The notes under the pieces are model-generated. The model was given only the letters and a program-made list of their open reading frames with translations. It did no database searches and was not told where the DNA came from. A stretch of DNA of 26,636 bases, taken from positions 1 to 26,636 of the forward strand of contig DATFOK010000060.1 in assembly GCA_035265665.1 (NCBI GenBank). The letters are read 5' to 3'. The position numbers and the translations under genes are program-made. The stretch comes from DASUPK01 sp035265665. Lineage in GTDB: Bacteria; Actinomycetota; Thermoleophilia; Solirubrobacterales; 70-9. Below are positions 6,702-13,383 of the stretch, piece by piece; position 1 is the stretch's first letter, and the number at the start of each line of letters is the position of its first letter.

Positions 6702-7511
6702 ATGGGCCTCAACTGGGCCGAACACACCGTCGAGATCGCGGCGCCGATCAAGACCTGCTTCGACGCGATCACCGACTACGAGACCTTTCCCTCCTGGCAG
6801 AGCGCGGTGGTCGACACCGAGGTGCTCGACTGGGACGAGCATGGCCGGGGCAAGCGAGTGCGGCTGGTCGTCGATGCGAAGGTCCGCAAGGTCGACTACA
6901 CGCTCGACTACCGCTACGACGAACCCGAGCGGATCGAGTGGGACTTCGTCGAGGGAAATGGCATCAACGACGCCGACGGGCACTATCTGTTCGAGGACCT
7001 CGGCGACGACCGCACGCGGGCGACCTACAAGTTCGGCCTCGAGGTGGGAATTCCGCTGCCGGGCCCGGTCGCGCGCCGGGCACACAAGTCCACGCTGAAG
7101 GCGTCTGTGGAGGACCTGCGGCGCGAGGCGGAGCGGAGGGCCGCATCGTCCGCCAGACCCCGAGCCGATCAGCCGTCGAGCGAGCCGCGGGAGGACGAGC
7201 CCTCGACCGAGCGGGAGGCCAGGTTCGCCGAGCAGGTCGGGATCAAGAGGCCCGAGCGGCGGGCGCCCACCCCACCACCGGTGGTGCAACCGGAGGACTG
7301 GGGTTCCGACGGGGCCCACTCGGTCGCCGAGCTGCCTGGCGCGCTGGTCGGCGAGGCCGCCTCGATCGGTCGCCGTGTCGCCCGCCGTGGGGTCCGTACG
7401 GCGCAGGACATCGGTGAGGGTGCCGCCGGCGCAGGTCTCGGGGCGGCACGCCGCGCGGTCAGGGCCGGGCGGGAGATGGCCGGTGCAATGATCAGGCCGT
7501 GGACGAGGTGA
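6702..7511 (+). CDS. SRPBCC (polyketide cyclase-like) protein with long disordered tail
   Basis: Residues 1 to about 145 form an SRPBCC/coenzyme-Q-binding-like domain, a helix-grip fold with a hydrophobic ligand cavity. Markers are the opening HTVEIAAPIKTCFDAITDYE, the TFPSWQ turn and the last strands DLGDDRTRATYKFGLEV. The rest is a low-complexity Pro/Arg/Glu-rich linker followed by an Ala/Gly/Arg-rich helical end (ASIGRRVARRGVRTAQD and similar). The start ATG 6702 has GAAGGAGAG two bases upstream. Its ligand is unknown. It shares the DLGDDRTR-T motif with the SRPBCC protein at 23306-23767, so they are likely related copies. It overlaps the start of the next gene by 13 bases. Confidence 0.85.
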   Translation: MGLNWAEHTVEIAAPIKTCFDAITDYETFPSWQSAVVDTEVLDWDEHGRGKRVRLVVDAKVRKVDYTLDYRYDEPERIEWDFVEGNGINDADGHYLFEDLGDDRTRATYKFGLEVGIPLPGPVARRAHKSTLKASVEDLRREAERRAASSARPRADQPSSEPREDEPSTEREARFAEQVGIKRPERRAPTPPPVVQPEDWGSDGAHSVAELPGALVGEAASIGRRVARRGVRTAQDIGEGAAGAGLGAARRAVRAGREMAGAMIRPWTR

Positions 7512-7951
7512 GCTTCGAGTTCGCGCGCGCGGGCGAGGACTTCCCCGACGGCCTCAAGCAGATCAAGATCGAGGTCAACGGCGTCGCACTGCCCGAGCTC
7601 GTCCGCGAGGCCGAGCTGCCCTCGGCCCGGGAAGACGAGGAGGAGGAGATGGCCGGGAACTACATCGGCCTCGTCGCCGGGTACATGCGCATCGACCTGG
7701 CCGGGCAGTTCCTCGGCGGCCAGGGGACGCCGATGTTCGAGGACTCGGAGGGGAAGACGGCGCTGCTCGGTTGCGGATGCGGCGAGGTGGGCTGCTCACC
7801 CCTGATGGCCCGGATCACCGTCACGGATGACACCGTGAGATGGGACGACTTCGAGCAACCCACACGACCGGATTGGGACTATGAGGGCTTAGGGCCCTTC
7901 ACCTTCGAGCGCGCCCAGTACGAGCGGGCCCTGATGGCGATCGGCGACTAA
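7499..7951 (+). CDS. Hypothetical protein with a CGCGEVGC cysteine motif
   Basis: The 150-residue frame starts at GTG 7499 inside the end of the SRPBCC gene, suggesting translational coupling. It has a polyacidic stretch (REDEEEEM, residues 44-51), a hydrophobic segment (NYIGLVAGYMRIDLAGQFLG) and a cysteine cluster LLGCGCGEVGCSPL, followed by ITVTDDTVRWDDFEQP and a C-terminal aromatic segment. Three closely spaced cysteines could bind zinc or act in a small structural knuckle. There is no signal peptide. I do not recognise a named family, and the composition suggests a cytosolic beta-rich protein. Confidence 0.75.
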   Translation: MDEVSFEFARAGEDFPDGLKQIKIEVNGVALPELVREAELPSAREDEEEEMAGNYIGLVAGYMRIDLAGQFLGGQGTPMFEDSEGKTALLGCGCGEVGCSPLMARITVTDDTVRWDDFEQPTRPDWDYEGLGPFTFERAQYERALMAIGD

Positions 7952-7971
7952 GCCGCCACCCAGCCTCAGTC

Positions 7972-8003
7972 GCGGTCGCTGCGCGCTACGCGCTCGCGAC
8001 CGC
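7972..8003. terminator. Two-part hairpin between convergent genes, stop codon in the loop
   Basis: Outer 8-base arms GCGGTCGC (7972-7979) and GCGACCGC (7996-8003) enclose inner arms GCGCG (7981-7985) and CGCGC (7989-7993). The three loop bases 7986-7988 are the rhomboid stop codon on the minus strand. It lies between convergent genes (upstream stop at 7951). No T-run follows on either strand, so any termination would be atypical. Confidence 0.45.
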
Positions 8004-8834
8004 TAACGCGCCGCCGAAGGTCGCCGCGATCATCAGCACGATCCCGGCGAGCTCGAGGCCGAAGCCGACCCGGCCACTCATCTGGCGCTCGACGAAGATC
8101 ACGAGCAGCGCGGCCACCGTCCCGCCTACCAGGCCACCGATGTGCCCGCCGACCGAGATCCCCGAGATCGAGAAGGTCAGCACCAGGTTGAGCACGATGA
8201 AGAGGCCGAACTGCGAGGCGATTTGCTCCATTCCGCGTCCTCGCGCGATCACGACGACGGCGGCCATCAGCCCGAAGATCGCGCCCGACGCGCCGACCGT
8301 GAGCGCATTGGGATCGATGATCAGCGCCCCGAGCGAACCGGCGATCAGCGAGACGAAGTAGATGCCCAGGAAGCGCGGCGTGCCGATGCCCGGCTCGAGG
8401 ATGCTGCCCGCCACGTAGAGGACGTACATGTTGAGAAGGAGGTGGAGGATGCCGGCATGCAGGAAGCCGCCGCTGATCACCCGCCACCAGTCGCCGTCGG
8501 CGACGTCGGGACCGCGCAGACCGGCGTCGCTGATCACGCTGCCCCCGCCGCTGAACGACCCGGTCCCGCCGCCGGCGAGCTCGACGACGAAGACGATCAC
8601 GTTGATCGCGATCAGCGCGATCGTCGCGGGCATCTTCCCGGCGGTGGGGCTGAAGGCGTCCTGGCCGACGCGGACCTTGGTGGTCTGCCGCGCGCACTCC
8701 GGGCAGCGCATCCCGACCGGTGTCGAGGTCATGCACTCGGGGCAGATCGGCCGGCCGCAGTTGGAGCAGGAGACGCCGGTCTCCCGGTTCGGGTGCCGGT
8801 AGCAGGTCTGGCGCGTCTGGGTGCCCGCCTCCAT
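7986..8834 (-). CDS. Rhomboid-family intramembrane serine protease with N-terminal zinc ribbon
   Basis: The protein is 282 residues from ATG 8834, although the frame stays open upstream. Residues 11-47 carry C-H and C-C pairs (C11, H14, C23, C26, C31, C34, C44, C47), a zinc-binding head usual in actinobacterial rhomboids. Six or more membrane helices follow. The catalytic serine is S183 in GASGAIFGL, the histidine is H231 in GGHIGGLVGG, and LLLNMYVLYVAGSILEPGIG is the helix-2 segment. It should cleave substrates within the membrane. It lies 53 bases downstream of an RskA-type anti-sigma gene on the same strand, itself overlapping the sigma gene. This makes the anti-sigma factor a candidate substrate (inference). 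The start has only a weak Shine-Dalgarno sequence. Confidence 0.92.
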   Translation of the reverse strand: MEAGTQTRQTCYRHPNRETGVSCSNCGRPICPECMTSTPVGMRCPECARQTTKVRVGQDAFSPTAGKMPATIALIAINVIVFVVELAGGGTGSFSGGGSVISDAGLRGPDVADGDWWRVISGGFLHAGILHLLLNMYVLYVAGSILEPGIGTPRFLGIYFVSLIAGSLGALIIDPNALTVGASGAIFGLMAAVVVIARGRGMEQIASQFGLFIVLNLVLTFSISGISVGGHIGGLVGGTVAALLVIFVERQMSGRVGFGLELAGIVLMIAATFGGALAVASA

Positions 8835-8887
8835 CTTCGCCGGCCAGCGTAAACCAGCGGGCTCCCCGGCCCGCCCAGGTCCTCGGG

Positions 8888-9583
8888 CTACTGAACGGTC
8901 GCGCTGAGCAGGATTGGCGGCGTCGGCGTCGTCCGGCCGGGGCGTGGCTCGCGGGTGACCATCACCTTGGTGCCGGGGGCCAGGGGACCGTCGACGGAGG
9001 TCATCGCTGCACCGCTGGCGTTGGGGATGAAGTTGGAGGAGGGCCGCAGGCTCTGACCCTTGGCGACCCACACCTGGTACACCTCGCGACCCTTGAGCTG
9101 GGCCAACCCGTGCAGGTCGAGCACGGAGGACTGCTCGCCGACGGCAAGGGTTCCGCCGATCCCCTGCTCGGCGACAACCGGCACCGTCCTCTCCCCCGGG
9201 CCGCCCGCCTCGTCATTCCCGGCGATCAGATAGCCCCCGACTGCAGCGATCACGATGGCAAGCCCGACGGCGATGGCGGGCCGCGCCAGCAGTCCGCGCC
9301 AGCCGCGACGCGGGCGGCGCTCCGGCGTCCTCTCCCGCTCGGCAGCGGAACGGTCGGCGTCGGCGCGGACCTCGGCCAACACCCGCTCGCGCAGCTCCAC
9401 GGGCGGCTCGAGCTGCTCAACGGCCTCTCCCAAAACGGCGACAGCCGGGACCAATGCTTCCAGCTCGCGGGTGCAGCGCGCGCAGGCGGGCGCATGGGCC
9501 TCGACGGCCCGCTCCTCGCCCGGCTCGAGCGCCCCGAGCGCGAAGGCAACGAGGTCGTCCCTGTCTGGGTGCTCGCCGTTCAC
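8888..9583 (-). CDS. RskA-type anti-sigma factor (zinc anti-sigma, single TM)
   Basis: This 231-residue membrane protein has the standard anti-sigma layout. The N-terminal cytoplasmic domain has H30-x3-C34-x2-C37 (EAHAPACARC), the zinc-binding anti-sigma signature. A basic region precedes one membrane helix (about 103-121), followed by an extracellular RskA domain with LHGLAQLKGREVYQVWVAKG and a closing TPTPPILLSATVQ. It should hold the sigma factor at 9580-10194 inactive at the membrane until proteolysis or a redox or zinc signal. The GTG start overlaps the sigma stop in GTGA (9580-9583), so the pair is translationally coupled. It is followed after 53 bases by the rhomboid protease. The specific signal is unknown. 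Confidence 0.93.
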   Translation of the reverse strand: MNGEHPDRDDLVAFALGALEPGEERAVEAHAPACARCTRELEALVPAVAVLGEAVEQLEPPVELRERVLAEVRADADRSAAERERTPERRPRRGWRGLLARPAIAVGLAIVIAAVGGYLIAGNDEAGGPGERTVPVVAEQGIGGTLAVGEQSSVLDLHGLAQLKGREVYQVWVAKGQSLRPSSNFIPNASGAAMTSVDGPLAPGTKVMVTREPRPGRTTPTPPILLSATVQ

Positions 9584-10194
9584 CAGGCCTCCGCCAGGGT
9601 CGCCCTGATCTTGTCCATGCCGAGTCGCATCCGCCCCTTGATCGTCCCGAGAGGCTCATTGAGCATCTCCGCGATCTCGGAGTGGCTGAAGCCGCCGTAG
9701 TAGGCGAGCTGAATCACCCGGGACTGGTCCTCGGGCAGCTCCTGGATCGCTCCGCGGACCTCGTGGGCGGTCTCCTTGCGCACGGCCTCGCTGTCGGTGA
9801 GCTCCTCTGCCGCATGACGTTCCAAGAGCTCGGCGCCGCCCGCCGCGAGCTTCGGCGAGCGACCGAACTCTTTGCGCAGCATGTCGATCGCGCGGTTGCG
9901 AACGATTCCCAGGGTCCAGGCGCGGACGCTGCCACGGGCGCGGTCGTAGCGGGCGCCGCTGCGCCAGATCGAGAGCAGCGCCTCCTGGGTGACGTCCTCG
10001 GCCGCCGTGCGGCTGCCGACGATCCGGTAGGCGAGCGAATAGGCCGCGCCCGCGTGGCGGTCGTAGAAGACCTCGAAGGCGAGCGGATCCTCCCGCGCGA
10101 CCAGTGGCATCAGGTCCTCATCGGCGAGGCGCTGAAGCTCCGCGCGTGTCAAATCCGGTCCACCCGGTGATCTAGTTGGGTGCCTCCCACGCAT
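9580..10194 (-). CDS. ECF-type RNA polymerase sigma factor (SigK-like)
   Basis: This 204-residue sigma factor contains region 2 (about 40-105: YSLAYRIVGSRTAAEDVTQE, LLSIWRSGARYD, RNRAIDMLRKEFG) and region 4 (about 153-200: LPEDQSRVIQLAYYGGFSHS, EIAEML, GTIKGRMRLGMDKIR). Regions 1.1 and 3 are lacking, as in the ECF group. It is coupled to an RskA-type anti-sigma gene by a 4-base overlap, which is typical of SigK-RskA pairs. The listed start is ATG 10194, which has no Shine-Dalgarno sequence. An alternative is TTG 10152 (residue 15). Its target promoters are not visible. The neighbouring divergent DUF4383 gene is a possible target. Confidence 0.93.
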   Translation of the reverse strand: MRGRHPTRSPGGPDLTRAELQRLADEDLMPLVAREDPLAFEVFYDRHAGAAYSLAYRIVGSRTAAEDVTQEALLSIWRSGARYDRARGSVRAWTLGIVRNRAIDMLRKEFGRSPKLAAGGAELLERHAAEELTDSEAVRKETAHEVRGAIQELPEDQSRVIQLAYYGGFSHSEIAEMLNEPLGTIKGRMRLGMDKIRATLAEAW

Positions 10195-10239
10195 GTGGCT
10201 ACGAGGGGCACATCAATTCGGATCATGTTGGAGGAGCGC

Positions 10240-10680
10240 ATGGAGGAAGCAAGTCCCGCGAGGCTCTATTGCCTGCTTGTCGGCGCGGTGCTCGTCATCG
10301 CCGGAATCATCGGGTTCTTCTACGAGGCGAGCTTCGCGTCGGGAGATTCGATCAGAGCCGACGACGTGTTCGGTGTCCTCGCGGTGAACGGCTGGCACAA
10401 CCTCGTCCACATCTCGATCGGCGCCCTGCTGCTGATCGCGGCGGGATCGGCCGCCCGGGGCGTGGCTCTCCTCGTGGGTCTTCTCTACATCGCCCTCTGC
10501 GTCCTGGGATTCATCGCGACCAGCGACAACGGGATCGGCTTCATCGCGGAGAACGACACGCTGATCGATCTGGTTCCGGTCAACAACGAGGACAACGTCC
10601 TGCACCTGATCCTCGGGATCACCGGCGTGATCGCCTTCTACGCGTCGCGGCCGATGAGCCGGACAGCCGCAGCGACCTGA
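10240..10680 (+). CDS. DUF4383 integral membrane protein
   Basis: The 146-residue protein is predicted from ATG 10240, chosen because GGAGGAG lies just upstream at a good distance. ATG 10225 is in frame but lacks such a site. It has four membrane segments (about residues 10-30, 60-80, 84-102 and 118-136) and the family pattern VNGWHNLVHISIGALLLIAA, with a short loop containing DLVPVNNEDNVLHLILGITG. DUF4383 proteins are small membrane proteins of unknown function, common in high-GC actinobacteria. It is divergent from the sigma factor gene (starts 46 bases apart), so co-regulation is possible. The stop lies in the short palindrome GACT-T-AGTC (10679-10687), shared with the convergent gene. Confidence 0.88.
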   Translation: MEEASPARLYCLLVGAVLVIAGIIGFFYEASFASGDSIRADDVFGVLAVNGWHNLVHISIGALLLIAAGSAARGVALLVGLLYIALCVLGFIATSDNGIGFIAENDTLIDLVPVNNEDNVLHLILGITGVIAFYASRPMSRTAAAT

Positions 10681-10681
10681 C

Positions 10682-11050
10682 TTAGTCCAGACGGTTCCGG
10701 ACCTGGTCTCGGACCTGATCGGCGATGTCCGAGACCTGGTCCGCGAGCCCACCAAGCCGGTTGGGCCGCTTGCCGCCGCGGCGCCTGAGTTCCACAATCA
10801 CCAGGCCCCCGGCAGCGATCCCACCAGCCGCGATCGCGGCGGCGGGGCGAACCCAGTTGCGCGGATCGCGCAGGGAGCGCAACTCGGATTCCGAGAGCTC
10901 CTCGGCCCAGGCGGAGAGCTCCTCCGCGGCCGCCTCGGTGACCGCGCTGAGGGTCTCCTCCACCCTGCCGGCGACGTTCTCGGGCGGCTCGATCGGCCGC
11001 AGCGCGGAGCGCAGCAGACTCTCGACGTCGCGGCTCGGCTCAGCTGCCAT
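10682..11050 (-). CDS. Single-pass membrane protein, candidate anti-sigma partner
   Basis: This 122-residue protein has a soluble N-terminal helical part (EPPENVAGRVEETLSAV, EELSAWAEELSESELRSLRD), one membrane helix (about 70-87: AAAIAAGGIAAGGLVIVEL), and a short basic C-terminal segment with a heptad-like stretch (LADQVSDIADQVRDQVRNRL). Its start ATG 11050 lies 11 bases inside the sigma-factor gene upstream, so translation is coupled. That position and the single TM suggest a partner that restrains the sigma factor, but no zinc motif or known anti-sigma domain is seen. Function is an inference. Confidence 0.7.
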   Translation of the reverse strand: MAAEPSRDVESLLRSALRPIEPPENVAGRVEETLSAVTEAAAEELSAWAEELSESELRSLRDPRNWVRPAAAIAAGGIAAGGLVIVELRRRGGKRPNRLGGLADQVSDIADQVRDQVRNRLD

Positions 11051-11597
11051 TGGCGCCCATGTCTTCCTCGAGCTGCTTGATCGCGCGGTGGATCAGCACC
11101 TTGGTCGCTCCGTCGGAGCGGCCCAGGGCGCGGGCTATCTCGCGGTTGTCCATGCCGAGCGCGAAGCGCATGATCAGCGCGTCGCGGCGGTCGTCGGGCA
11201 GGTGCTGGAGGTGCTCCATGACCCGCTTCAGCTCCTCCCGTCCCTCGACGATCCGCTCGGTCCCGTGCGGCGCCGCAATCGGCTCGGTTTCCTCCAGGAC
11301 GCGCTGCGGGCGACGGGCGCGGTCGCGGTGGTAGTTGGAGGCGAGGTTGTGCGCGATACGGATGAGCCACGGTCGCAGCGGGCGGCCGTTCGACTCCCGC
11401 CGCGCCCGCTCGAAGTGCCGGTACGCCTGGAGGAAGGCCTGTTCCGTGACGTCCTCGGCGTCGTGGTGGTTGCCGACCCGGTAGTAGGAGTAGGAGTAGA
11501 CGTCTCGCAGATGATCGCGATAAAGCTGCTCGAAGGCACGGTCGAGCTCGGCCTTCGACTCCTCTCCTGGAGCCAGGCCCTTCTCCAATTCGGACAC
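11040..11597 (-). CDS. ECF-type sigma factor, second in the window
   Basis: From GTG 11597 the protein has 185 residues. Region 2 is in the stretch RDHLRDVYSYSYYRVGNHHD, AEDVTEQAFLQAYRHFE and LRPWLIRIAHNLASNYHRDR. Region 4 is LPDDRRDALIMRFALGMDNR, EIARALGRSDGATKVLIHRA and IKQLEED. It is a short two-domain sigma factor (ECF group). The start was chosen because TACGCT (11604-11609) lies six bases upstream of GTG 11597, the same leaderless spacing found elsewhere in the window. The frame is open further upstream and would overlap the fusion gene. The stop overlaps the next membrane-protein gene by 11 bases. The pair differs from the SigK-RskA pair in partner type, so a different signal is likely. 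Confidence 0.9.
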   Translation of the reverse strand: MSELEKGLAPGEESKAELDRAFEQLYRDHLRDVYSYSYYRVGNHHDAEDVTEQAFLQAYRHFERARRESNGRPLRPWLIRIAHNLASNYHRDRARRPQRVLEETEPIAAPHGTERIVEGREELKRVMEHLQHLPDDRRDALIMRFALGMDNREIARALGRSDGATKVLIHRAIKQLEEDMGANGS

Positions 11598-11603
11598 ACA
11601 GCA

Positions 11604-11609
11604 AGCGTA
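11604..11609 (-). promoter_or_regulatory. -10 box TACGCT for the second ECF sigma gene
   Basis: TACGCT on the minus strand is followed by six bases and GTG 11597. No Shine-Dalgarno site precedes the start, so leaderless transcription is suggested. The -35 region shows no clear match. Confidence 0.45.
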
Positions 11610-11616
11610 CCCGCGC

Positions 11617-13302
11617 TCATGCCGCCCGTCCTCCCGCGGCCGGTTCACGCCGCAGCCGCTCGGCCTGCCTGACCCGCGACATCCATTCGCCCGGCGAGAT
11701 CTCACCTGCGATCAGGCCGGAAAGTCCGTCGAGCGCAGAACACCCCATGCCGGACTTGCGCACCGCCTCGGCGATGAGCGGCACCGAGTCGAGCGCCTCG
11801 GAGGCCTGACCGATGATTCCCGGGATCTGCTCCGCGGGCGTTCCCTGCCCGAGCAGCTCGCCGGCCCGGCGGTTGCGGCTTCCCTCGGCCAGGATCGTGG
11901 CCGTCAGGTCGCCGACCCCGGCGATACCCGCGAAGGTCTCGTGCTCGGCGCCCCTGCCTCGCGCATAAGCGACGCACTCCCGCCAGACCTGCGCGAGGGC
12001 GATCCCGGCGGCGTTCATGCCCTGCGCCTGCGCGGCGGCGCCGGCGAGCGCGGCCGCGTTCTTGGCCGCGCCCGCGACCTCCACGCCGATCATGTCCTCG
12101 GAGCGCTCGCAGACGAGACCCGCCTCGTCGAAGACGCTTCCGAGCTGATCACGGAGATCGGGATCGCGGCTGCCGAGCACCAGGGCGGCGGTCCCCGAGA
12201 CCGCCTCCTTGGCGTGCGCGGGGCCGCCGAGCGAGGCGATGGCGCGGGCACGGACACGCTCGGAGACGTACTCGGAGGGCAGCGCCGCCATCGGCGCGAC
12301 CATGCCCTTGCTGAGCAGTAGGACCGAGGCGCGCTGCCCGACTCGGTCGCCGATCGCGCCCACGGCTTGGGGCAGCGCGACCGAGGGGACGGCGAGGCAG
12401 ACCAAATCGATACCCGCGAGCTCGATCTCGGCCGCCCGCTTGACCGTCAGGGAATCCGGTAGCTCGATGCCCGGGAGGTAGCTCTCGTTCGTGCGGGTCT
12501 CGTTCATCTCCTCGGCCCGCTCGGCAGTGCGGGTGCCGAGCTGCACGTCGAGGCCGCCTCGGGCGAGCAGCACGGCTACTGCGGTGCCCCAGCTGCCGGC
12601 GCCGATCACAGCCGCCTTGCGGAGCGGCGGCAGGCCGCCGAGCCACTCCCACTGCAGCTCGATCACCGGCCAGACACGGGCGCCGACCGAGTTCGCGAGC
12701 GCCGGAGACGGATCTTCGGTTTGGGGAAAGGTGAGCGCGCGCCCCATCCGGACCCTGACCTTCTTCGGGCGGATCTTCCAGCCACGGCGGACCCGCTCCG
12801 TGCCGTGGACGGCAACAGGCAGCACAGCAGCGCCGGTCTCGAGCGCGAGGCGCCCAAACCCGCGCTTCGGCCGGCCGAGCGAGCCCGTCCGATGCCGCGT
12901 CCCCTCCGGGAAGATGCAGATCGCGCCGCCGCGCTCGAGGACCTTGCGCGAGGTGGCAAGCGTCTCCTCGTCGGACTGGCCGCGGCGCACCGGATAGGCC
13001 CCGAGGCGGTTCAGGATCCAAGCCTGCCAGCGCTTCTCGAAGAGCTCGACCTTGGCGACGTAGTGGAGGGGGCGGCGCCAGGGGAGGGAGGACCCGATCA
13101 CGAAGGGATCGAGGAAGCTGCGGTGGTTGGCGGCGACGATCAGCGGCCCCTTGACCCGGCCGTGCTCGCGCCCGATCCGCGCGAGCCGGAAGTAGACGAG
13201 AAAGCAGGGAACAAGGATCAGCCGCACGAGGAAGTAGAGCGGGCGGTTCACGCCGTGCTCACGCGTGAAGCGGTGGTAGGTGAGCAGTCTCTCCTCGTCC
13301 AT
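11617..13302 (-). CDS. Bifunctional PlsC-GpsA fusion: acyltransferase plus glycerol-3-phosphate dehydrogenase
   Basis: This 561-residue protein joins two enzymes of phosphatidate synthesis. The N-terminal part (about 1-220) is a PlsC-type 1-acylglycerol-3-phosphate acyltransferase with N-H60-x4-D65 (NHRSFLD), FPEGTR at 131-136 and PVAVHGTE. A linker follows (PVIELQWEWLGGLPP). The C-terminal part (about 229-561) is a complete NAD(P)-dependent glycerol-3-phosphate dehydrogenase with GAGSWGTA at 234-241, SKG, and the lysine of GAAKNAAAL at about 414, plus VGDLTAT. One part makes sn-glycerol-3-phosphate and the other adds the second acyl chain. No stop lies between the two parts. ATG 13302 is chosen, with GTG 13341 an in-frame alternative. 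The first acyl transfer would need another enzyme. Confidence 0.93.
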   Translation of the reverse strand: MDEERLLTYHRFTREHGVNRPLYFLVRLILVPCFLVYFRLARIGREHGRVKGPLIVAANHRSFLDPFVIGSSLPWRRPLHYVAKVELFEKRWQAWILNRLGAYPVRRGQSDEETLATSRKVLERGGAICIFPEGTRHRTGSLGRPKRGFGRLALETGAAVLPVAVHGTERVRRGWKIRPKKVRVRMGRALTFPQTEDPSPALANSVGARVWPVIELQWEWLGGLPPLRKAAVIGAGSWGTAVAVLLARGGLDVQLGTRTAERAEEMNETRTNESYLPGIELPDSLTVKRAAEIELAGIDLVCLAVPSVALPQAVGAIGDRVGQRASVLLLSKGMVAPMAALPSEYVSERVRARAIASLGGPAHAKEAVSGTAALVLGSRDPDLRDQLGSVFDEAGLVCERSEDMIGVEVAGAAKNAAALAGAAAQAQGMNAAGIALAQVWRECVAYARGRGAEHETFAGIAGVGDLTATILAEGSRNRRAGELLGQGTPAEQIPGIIGQASEALDSVPLIAEAVRKSGMGCSALDGLSGLIAGEISPGEWMSRVRQAERLRREPAAGGRAA

Positions 13303-13363
13303 GCCTGGCGCCTCGATTCGAACGGCACTAGATCGAAACACCGTGCCGCAGCCCAGTTACAGG

Positions 13364-13373
13364 GGGCGCGCCC
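13364..13373. repeat. Palindrome GGGCGCGCCC, possible small hairpin
   Basis: A perfect 10-base palindrome lies between the ADH-like gene's stop and the fusion gene's start. With the flanking bases it can also form CAGGG-ggcgcg-CCCTG (13360-13375). It is on the path from the upstream gene to the fusion gene, so it might be a weak terminator or a binding site. Evidence is limited. Confidence 0.3.
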
Positions 13374-13383
13374 TGCCCAATGG

